Shown: positions 55,869-64,000 of the stretch, one piece after another
Numbering within the stretch: position 1 is the stretch's first letter
Layout: each line of letters begins with the position of its first letter
NCBI RefSeq assembly: GCF_048544455.1
Contig: NC_133536.1
Span: 170,396,325-170,460,324 of the forward strand
Reading direction: 5' to 3'
Length of the DNA stretch: 64,000 nt
Origin: Silene latifolia
Taxonomy: Eukaryota; Streptophyta; Magnoliopsida; Caryophyllales; Caryophyllaceae
Made by a program: the position numbers and the translations under genes
The notes under the pieces: model-generated
Told to the model about the DNA's origin: nothing
Seen by the model: only the letters and a program-made list of their open reading frames with translations
Database searches by the model: none

Positions 55869-58165
55869 AAGTGGTAACAGAGCGAACGATCCTCATGCCT
55901 AAAAACAAATGAACAAAAATAATGAACATAGGAAGAGTCAAATAAAATGAACCCAGGCTAGTAACTGTTAGGAGCCCCCGGGATTGGAATGAGTTAGGGC
56001 CCCCCTCAAACCAAGCCACTGGCCCTTTCAGTCTAACCTGGTAACCCTTGAGTGATGCAGAGAGTGGGTAGTAACAAAATAAAGGATCAGACCTTACCTA
56101 TATTATACTAACAGTTTTGCAGGAGCGGAATGAGGTAAGTAATGATGTGATACATGGTTAAAGATGTGCAATGAAAGAATATGGTTGATATTGGAATGCT
56201 GACGTATTTGAATAATTGAGTGAAATTTTAGTGTATGGATGACATGAGTTGTGAATTAAGAATTATATGATGATATGCATGTGGTTTTCTGATCCCTGGA
56301 CCCTTAGGTAGAAATATAATATAATGATATGTTTAATGAGTTGATCATAGAGGCACCATAAGCTATAGCTACCTAAGAGGTTAGATGTATGAGGGATATG
56401 ACCATGATTGACTGGAATGGTTAGTAGAGCCAACCAGGCTATGTTATTACAGGATGAAGAATCAAGTTAAGTCCTATGTGTAAAGCTAGTAGACCGAAAC
56501 GGGTGTCGTGTCCGTTGATAATTGTTTTGCTGTTATTCTAAGTGTGTATATACTTCTTGTTGAATGTCTTATTCTTTGCAAGAGTTTACTGTTTTGCTTA
56601 CTAGGCAAATGTGATCGAATTTTGAGATTTATGATTGTTATTATTTTACTAATTGCCTTAGCAATCCATGTCTAGTGGTATGTGGAATGTGTTGCCCTAA
56701 GGCCTAAGCCATGAATGTTATATAGTTGTGTGTTGAAAATTTCATGCCAATTTTTACGTCTAATTATATACATTTAATTTAGTTATAAGGTTAGTATTCA
56801 ATAAGTGACACCTTAGTGATTTCTAGGATATATTTTCGTATTTAAATAAGTTGTGATTGTTACGATGAGAAACTAATGCATTGTCTATACATACATGATT
56901 ATTGAGTTATTTAGTTGATTTTATTTTCGGTTTCGCAATCTTTACCGTTTCTAGATGGCAATTACATGTATATGGTGCAACGTGATTTCAGTGCCTCAAA
57001 TGATATGTAACATGTGTTGGAGGAATAATGGTTGTATGATAATGTGAAGTAATTTAAAGGAACCAAAAATTTTAATAAATTCCAGAATGTTACCTTGTTT
57101 GTACAGGCTGCCATTTAAAATGTGTTCTCTATATGATGGTGAAAATTTTATGTGTGATAACATGCTGATTTAGCTTTTCAATGCTTTTAGTTTCATGCTA
57201 ACATGAATTATATTTTGAGAGGAATAAATATTTTAGTTGACAGTGGTCAGATTGTTACTGCACAGTTCTGTTTCGACCCATATTTTTGAAAAAGAAACCA
57301 TTTAAAACATGTTTATTGTTTATGTAGAATATTCATTCACGTTTTCAAAATGATAAGCCACGTAAAATCTTAACGAGTCGTTATTTAATAGTGATTTTTG
57401 CAAGTTGCCCAATTTTCTGTCTAATTGCTGTAAAGTTTTTGTTCCGACCAACTGAGTTGTAAAATTTGTTATAAATAAATTTCCTTAAGCTCTGCAATTT
57501 ATTCTCTTTCCTATGATTAGTTAATTCATTATATTTCCTAAAAACGATAATAGCTCGCCAAATAGCCAAGCGGTTATTTAATTATGAATTTTGAAAGTTG
57601 TTGCATGATGTTTGATTGTTGAAATTGTAAGTTATGTGAGTTCATATAAAAGTTTAATCAAATATGAATTATGAGATGTAACCATGTAATACTCTGATAT
57701 GAATTCTGTAGCATGAACGGTAGGCATATGATATGAGTATGAACCTTGTTATATGATAATATAATCTTATTCGTTTCGGTGAGTTTTATGTAAAGTAGTC
57801 TCAATTATACAAACGCTATTACATTGCTTGAATTTTGCCTAGTGTCTTTCTCTAAACCTGATTTGCAGAAATATGGATTTTACTTCTATGATATGATTAC
57901 TGATATGAAATATTTTAATTCGTCAAGTATGAACTATGAGTTAGTTGATTGTCTACATTGATGTAAATGTGTTAATTTGGTGTCAAAGCATCCAAGCATT
58001 TGTTACCTTGATTTTGTGTAATGCGTAGCATGAAATTGACAAGTGTGTTTTGTTGCTTGAAAAGTCGGATGTCAGTTGCCAGTATAGAGTAATTAGCTTA
58101 TCAGATGATTTGTGTCTATTGTTTCAGTAATCTTCTTGAACATTGGATGTGGAATTTTATAATGG
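55869..58165 (+). other. Chromo-3 interior without genes
   Basis: AT-rich, starting with the PBS. No ORF with recognisable domains; no gag, RT or integrase motif seen. Confidence 0.65.
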
Positions 58166-59063
58166 GGTTACGGGGACGTAACCATGTTTTAAGGAGGATA
58201 GGATTGTAAAATCTTGATGGTTTACGATCTGGCTAAGTGGTATGTTATGATTGGCTGACTGAGAATTGACCATGCATGGAGTCTGCTATTTTAATTGTTA
58301 TTATTCGGTCAATGTTGTGGCTCTTTAAGTGTCACATACTTTTGTTTGTTATTATTCGGTCAATGTTGTGGTTCTTTAAGTGCCACATACTTCTGTCGTA
58401 TGTTCAACTTTGGGGACAAAGTTTCTTAAGGGGGATAGAATATAACACTTCGCGTTTTAGAGCTTATGTATATGTACTACTTGTGTTTGTCATATGCTTG
58501 TGGATGTTTGGTTATCGTTACGGGGTGGCGAACTTCGGGACGAAGTTCATGTTAAGGGGGGAAGACTGTAATACTCCGTATTTTATATGACTAATTAAGA
58601 CGGGTTATATCGATTTATTACGCTAAGCTATTTAATCGTGTTGATATCGTAAGATCGAGTATTCGTAGATTGTTGATGACGGTGGTGGCTATAGGGTTGC
58701 AAGGGGAGGCTGATAGTGGCGGCAACCCCTGCTAGGCGGTGTGTCAGGGCTGTTGGCAGCCCTGGTTTGACTCGCCGGCAACAGTCGACCAGGTTGGGGT
58801 CGGTTGTCGACGGTTGGGTCGAACTGGGGATCGGGCCTGGTAGTTGTCGTGGTGGTTCAGGCGGCGCGTGAGGGTTTGGGCGAGTGTGAAGTCACGGGTT
58901 GTGGGAGTCGGGTTGTTTGGTTTGTTGGTCAGGTGTTGAGATCGTCACATCTTAGCACCGCTCTTTTAACTTTTTAAACTCTTCTTAAATTTTGAGTTGT
59001 CATTTTATACATTTTCGAAAATTTTACGTTCGAGGACGAACTTTATTTTTAAGGAGGGTAAAA
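58166..59063 (+). other. Chromo-3 3' zone with repeated hairpin/PPT/LTR-start junctions
   Basis: Hairpins lie at 58166-58183 (GGTTAC-GGGGAC-GTAACC), 58406-58423 (AACTTT-GGGGAC-AAAGTT), 58530-58548 (GAACTTC-GGGAC-GAAGTTC) and 59028-59041 (GTTCG-AGGA-CGAAC). Each is followed by a purine tract; at 58567 and 59064 a TGTAA LTR start follows. A 50-bp direct repeat lies at about 58294-58390, and a GC-rich stretch at 58680-58920 contains CAGGGCTG-TTGG-CAGCCCTG. The open frame 58276-58590 is probably non-coding. Confidence 0.75.
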
Positions 59064-61425
59064 TGTAACACCGCCAAAATTTCTAAATTTGTTTAAATTT
59101 TCTACACTCGAACTTCGGGACGAAGTTCTTTAAAGAGGGGAAGATTGTAATATCCCAAATAATTTAATATTTTATTTGACTAGTTTATTCTATTCTCTAA
59201 TATTTCACTTTCGTTTTAAAGAAAATATTATTTAAAGTAGATTTACTCGTCTAATAGGGTTTAACCCTTTCGTTGTATATATATACATGTTCTATTTTTG
59301 GTCTCTTTTTAGCCGCCTAACTCAAAGCTTTTCCCCTGTTGATATACAATTTGTAATCAAATCCTCTTCTGCCATCTTATGTGTTTTATGCTATTTGGAT
59401 CATACCCCATCATCATCATTAAATATATTTTATAATGATCATTCACAATTTTGTTCTTACTGCAAATCTTTGCACGGCGATTTGTCACGCTATTAATTTA
59501 ATAGCATTGTGTCGGTGTCGCAACGTCTTTCTTGTTATGGGGATCGTTTTCCTCGTGCTATTCCTTCTAATCCGTGTTTATTTAGTCTGCCACCCTCTTG
59601 CTTCAGTTTTAATTTGTTAAGGTAACACGATTCTACCGATCCTATTACTCTTATTATTGTTCGAGGTTGTATGTATATGTGCTAATTGTACCTTGTTTAT
59701 TGGAGTTATTCGTATGTGAGTATACTTGTTAATTGTTGATACGGATTTATGTGCTGGAAGTTTTATCAAATATATTATATTAATTATTATTGTTATATAT
59801 TATATATTTATTTTGTTAATTTGGTGTTATGTGAGATGGGTGGTGTGCGTGACGTAGCCCTTATTCGTGATATGGGCATATCATTGTGAACATCGTTAAG
59901 GAATTAGTAGTAGATTAAAAAGGATGATGATGGCTGGTTGGTTCACTGAGTACGGACAAATTGTTAGCTTCAATGTGAAATTATGAGATTTGGTTATCTT
60001 GAGTACTAATGATGGTGGTGGTCATCCTTTCTTGACATTGGAATATTATAATTTGTATGATGTCAGTGATAGCGGTTCAGTATAACGAATTGGTGGTTGG
60101 TTGGATTTATATTGTGTTTAAATTGTCTTTCCTTTGATCTTGACTCGCGGGTGAGTAGCTTAAAGTCTTGTACTTTAAGTGATGAGCAGTTCCTTTAATG
60201 GAATATTTGACAATATCGATATTGAATTTGAGATGGAAATATTGTTTGAGTAGCGTTTCAATGTTTGTTTCGGTTTTCTTAATCGTATAATTCGTTTAAT
60301 CTTTTATTTATCGTATTCATTATTTAATTTAATTCCCGAGTTATTTAAATAATTAGAGACGGGTTTTGAGTCGGGTTGGTTAAAATGGAAAACTGCTATA
60401 TCGGGGAAGTTTCCATTTAAGGAAACTTCCCATGTTAGGAAGTTTCTAATTTTAGTAACCTTCTATTTTGGGAACGAGAATAGTTAAGTAATCCCTTATC
60501 ATTTATTTATCTTTCAGAGGGCGAATTTGCTGTGGAATATTATTGAGCATCTGTCCATTTGACTGCAGTACTGAGGTAGGGAAATACACTTGACTTATTA
60601 TCGTTGATGTTGAATTGTGTTGACTTGTTTGTGTTTCATATGACCAAACTGTGAACGTTGACTTGATTCGTGGTTGTTGATTTATGTTATGATTCATATA
60701 CTGGAAGGTGATTGACTGAATTGATCATATTGAGTATGTTATCACAACATTTGGTAACCGGCATGATTTTATGATTGATCAGTTCAATGATATATATATT
60801 GTGTTGCATTAATTTCTTTTGAGCATTCATATGCATTGGAGATGGAGGATGTTGTGGTGATATGGTGTGGTGAAGATGATGTTGTGATAAGGCCCAAAGG
60901 GTTCTGCAGGACTTGCCCTGGTGTCCTCAACTGCGGTGGCGATCGGCTACGGTCGATATATAGTCTACCGGGGATCGGTATAGCTGGGTGCTCCGGGTTA
61001 TGAGATATGAGTTGAGATGGAGATGGAGGTGTCGGAGGAGCATGCATATCATATTTTGTTGTTTCATTGTATTCCCTACTCAACCTCGTGGTTGACCCTA
61101 TGTATTCGTGAACACCTGTGATGATCCAAATATTGGGGAGCAGATTTGACAGATTTATGAGATAGGATGGAAGCTTGATGGGCGTGAGACACTGGATCAG
61201 AAGACTTAGTAGCTAGATCATCATTTAGAAGACTTTCACTTTTAATTATGTTAGTTCTGTGTAATTTGATGTAAAAGAGATTTTGTAATAATTAAGTTAA
61301 AGTAATTATATAATTTGCCTTGGAGTTTAATTTGTTATTCACTACCTCGGGAAACTGAGATGGTAACAGTCCGGTTTATTAGGGAATGTCTTGCTAAAGG
61401 CTCCTTCATAAATCGGGGTGTTACA
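59064..61425 (+). repeat. Chromo-3 3' LTR
   Basis: 2,362 bp, closely matching the 5' LTR without the Helitron. Followed by GTTTC. Confidence 0.93.
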
Positions 61426-62761
61426 GTTTCTACCCATCAAATTCATATGTGAAGATGCCTTGAACAAATTGGGTGTCCTTGAACAAACAAAAGCCTTCTT
61501 TGAAGCCATGGGGTTGGGAAAATTGTTTGCTACAAGAGAATTGACATACCCCTCCCTTACCTTGGAATTCTTGAGTTCTTTGAAAGTGACTAAGGTAGAG
61601 ACTAGAGAAAACATCGAGTTCCGCCTTGCCAATGTGAGTAGGCGCATCACCTTTGATGAATTGGGTAAAGCATTAGGTCTTAGTGATTCACCTAGTTATT
61701 ACAAGAAGCCCGAAAAATATGACCCCGCTCCTCTTTGGGAGGCGATTTCCGGGAGGAAATTTGAGAACTATCATGCTAGTCGCGCTCTATTAGTCCACCA
61801 TCCGGGCATTAGAGTATGGCACAAGGTCATCGGGAATACTATCATTGCAAGAAAAGTCACTAACCACTTTACCAAGCTCGATTGTGTTCTACTTGAGTCA
61901 GCCTTAAATATTGGAAGGGAATTCACCAAGCCTTACAATTCTCTAAGGCTTTTGGTGGAAAGATGGCTAAATGTTGATTGTGGAAAGCAAGGCACCGCTT
62001 TTATTGTAAATGCATGGAGGTCTAGTCACTTTCTTGGCTAAGTACTTTGATCCGAATTTCAACAAGGACGACAAGTATGTGGCGAAAAAAGGGGGTCATC
62101 TCATTGACATGGATGCCATGATTAACAATACAAGTGGGTCACTCATAACCCTCTTGACACCAAATATGGGTGGCTCACCAATGATGCTAGATCTTTTACT
62201 TTGCCTTCCAAGATGTGCCGTTTGAGTGTCCATCGGACAAACTACCTTCTTCCCCTCTCAAAAGAAGCCGAATACATCATCCGTCAACAAAGGGGTGAAA
62301 TTGAAATGCCCTCCTCCTCCATTGTCACACCACCCTATCAATTCAAGTATCAAGAGTTCAAACCCGAAGGTGTTAAAGCAAGCAATGACTACATGACTCT
62401 ACTTATGCAAGAAATGCACAAACAAGCTTATAAGGATCGGGAAGATGCATACTAAGCCCAATATCCACCCCTCCTTCATTTAGCTAGGCAAGGACTACTT
62501 GATCCTTCATGTCCTTTGCCTAGTTGGGCGGATAGGGAAGTCTTCTTTCCAAGTGCATCTAGGGGTGAGATACCGGGTGACGATGAGGTTGTCAGTGATG
62601 AGGTTGTTGATGAAAGCATTGATGAAAAGGTAAATGAAGAGGAAGAGGCTAATGAAGAAGAAGACGATGATGGAAGTGAGCAAGGAAGTGAAGAGGGAAG
62701 TGGTGATGAGTCCACTTCTATTGAGGAAGATGATGACAATGATGACATGGTGGACGACTAG

Positions 62762-64000
62762 CAAGCTTTAGAGGCTCCTACCCTCTTGAAATTTGTCTAC
62801 TTCTTTCTTTGTTTTATTTATTTTATCTTGATCATGGTTGGAGAGTCCTAGAAACATAGAGGACTAACACCTCGACCCCATTGAGGTGTTCTTATTTCAT
62901 TGTTCCCACTTTTGAAATACCAAAATGACAAATTTAGTTTCATGCATTGCATCTTGTGTGCATGAACTACCAACAACTTTAGGACATTAGAAATAATTTC
63001 TATCTCAGTTTGGGGAAGTACATGCATACGCAACAGGAGGTAATATAAATTACGCTCTCCGTCATAAACAAAAACTCATGCATCATGTAGTGTAGATTAG
63101 TATAGCTTGCATTTAGTATAGAATTCATGCATCATGTTTGCATAATTTCCCATCATTTTGGCCATTGAGGACAATGCCCATATTAGTGTGGGGATGGGGA
63201 ATTCTAACTTAACTTTTACTCAAAAATAAAATCAAAAAAATCAAAAAATTTCGAAAAACCATAAAAATTTGAAAATTTGAAAATCCAAAAACAAGTTCAT
63301 TTCCTTTGTAGTGGAGTCATGTATATATTATTGTATATATTATGTTTGTTCTATCCTTGTTCACATTGATTGACTACGCCACATCCGAGACATGAGGATC
63401 ATGAAGACCGCATGGTATGATCTTTCCAATCTCCTTTTTCCTCTTTATGTTAATGACTATGTGGCTTTATTTTGATTGATGCGGTATAACAATGTGAACT
63501 TAGGACTTGCATTTAGTTTATATGTCATATTAGTTGGTAGAAGCATATGCATTAGGATGTATAAATGTTAGTTGCATCATGGTATGTAGTTGCATGTTAG
63601 AAAATTTTGTGAAACCGTCTACTTAGAAAACCTGACAAGTGTATATAGGCCCTAGTAGATGCTTTTTCTTCTTAAGACTTTGCTTGTTAGAATACTTGTA
63701 AAACACCCTAGGATGTGTCATGCTAGTATCCTTTGACCCATGGATTAAGGCCTAGTCAAGAGTACCTTGTGGTGTGATAACTCCTTGGCTACCGTTTATT
63801 CCAAGGTGACCCTTGAAACCATGCATGCATCCATCATCCATGTTCTACCATATATTTTGTCATCAAATGGAATGGGCACAAAAAGAAATTGATTTGAGTT
63901 CAAAGAAATGAAAAGTGAAAGAAAGTTTGCAAAATGCATCAAATGAAAAGAGGAGCAAAAATAGACTCCTAATGCTTCAAATATAAGGCACCCTCACTAC
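62762..64000 (+). other. Athila-B 3' untranslated region to the window end
   Basis: No gene. Matches Athila-A 26182-27183 plus 35984-36228. It contains the uninterrupted Copia-3 target (GGATTAAGGCCTAGTC, about 63747). The match to Athila-A ends at about 63990, just where the Athila-A LTR starts. Confidence 0.75.

Larger units (their letters stand above)
52801..61425 (+). mobile_element. Chromo-3: pol-less chromovirus-like element nested in Athila-B
   Basis: 8,625 bp flanked by GTTTC (52796-52800 and 61426-61430). LTRs are 52801-55868 and 59064-61425; the size difference is a Helitron in the 5' copy. PBS TGGTAACAGAGC is at 55872-55883. The 3.2-kb interior has no gag or pol. Its 3' end holds several old hairpin/PPT/LTR-start junctions. 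Insertion disrupted the Athila-B ORF. Confidence 0.93.
52542..62761 (+). pseudogene. Athila-B env-position ORF, split by Chromo-3
   Basis: Pieces are 52542-52800 and 61431-62761. The N-terminus is basic (MARTKGSTKAPKAK). LTYPSLTLEFLSSLKVTKVE, GRKFENYHASRAL and VHHPGIRVWHKVIG follow Chromo-3. A frameshift near 62010, further frame changes near 62150-62260 and an in-frame TAA near 62454 break the rest. The C-terminus (62516-62761) is a long acidic tail. Without Chromo-3 the first 460 or so codons would be open. Homologous to the ORFs at 24590 and, more distantly, 5814. Function unknown. Confidence 0.82.
38757..64000 (+). mobile_element. Athila-B: gag-pro plus env-position ORF, no pol, with two nested insertions
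   Basis: The order is PBS, gag, [Athila-C 40876-50660], protease region, untranslated gap, CGTC-type array, leader, env-position ORF [Chromo-3 52801-61425 inside], and a long 3' untranslated region to the window end. Its 3' LTR must lie beyond 64000. After removal of the nested elements there is no RT, RNase H or integrase between protease (stop 51497) and the env-position ORF (ATG 52542). Confidence 0.85.

Noticed and set aside
58276..58590. 104-codon hydrophobic ORF in Chromo-3, possible membrane protein
   Set aside because: It is formed by a 50-bp direct repeat plus pre-PPT hairpin sequence; hydrophobicity reflects T-rich composition.

Overview
This window is plant nuclear DNA made almost entirely of nested transposable elements. 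I found no ordinary single-copy host gene, no rRNA, tRNA or organelle sequence and no CRISPR. The evidence for a flowering plant is Ty1/copia and Ty3/gypsy elements with plant-type primer-binding sites, a LINE 3' end, a small Helitron and AT-rich intron-containing genes. A Tat-lineage element with antisense genes and a 3' tandem repeat recalls elements described from Silene. Caryophyllaceae/Caryophyllales is therefore my guess, not a demonstrated fact. Element names below (Copia-1, Chromo-1 and so on) are mine.

Layout, left to right. (1) 1-767 is the broken 3' end of a copia polyprotein (Copia-1). Its 3' LTR (from 1620) is split by Chromo-1, a 7.9 kb chromovirus-like element without pol (2178-10071; target duplication AAAAT), and resumes at 10077-~10505. 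Copia-1 itself appears to sit in a minus-strand relative, Chromo-2 (~10506-12630). (2) 12919-16809 is Copia-2 (minus, duplication AATAA). Its 252-bp LTRs look identical, its reverse transcriptase is missing and it carries a 169-bp-arm palindrome. (3) 16810-~23130 is the 3' part of a Tat-lineage element. It has two spliced genes antisense to the element, a 69-bp tandem repeat, a polypurine tract (PPT), an LTR and then a primer-binding site (PBS). (4) 23139-38756 is Athila-A, a pol-less Athila-like element, interrupted by Copia-3 (27184-35983, duplication TTAAG). A LINE fragment lies in its LTR. (5) 38757-64000 is Athila-B: gag and protease, no pol, and an env-position ORF. It is interrupted by Athila-C (40876-50660, duplication GGAAG) and Chromo-3 (52801-61425, duplication GTTTC). 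Chromo-3's 5' LTR holds a 702-bp Helitron that its 3' LTR lacks.

Functionally every element looks non-autonomous. No Ty3 reverse transcriptase or integrase is visible, and the copia pol genes are truncated or decayed. LTR pairs nevertheless differ little by eye, so these copies were probably mobilised in trans fairly recently.

The most striking unexplained structure is a shared promoter layout. Unrelated Ty3 lineages carry arrays of short dyad words: CTCGATCGAGT in Chromo-1, Chromo-2 and Athila-C; AGACGCYCGTCT-like in Athila-A and -B; GCGCCTCTTCC-type in Tat. The first two are spaced at about 20 or 30 bp, and the clear Tat pairs at 30 bp. Several arrays lie just upstream of TATA-like boxes in LTRs and in front of internal or antisense genes. 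A second structure is a hairpin next to the PPT whose stem changes in a compensatory way between copies.
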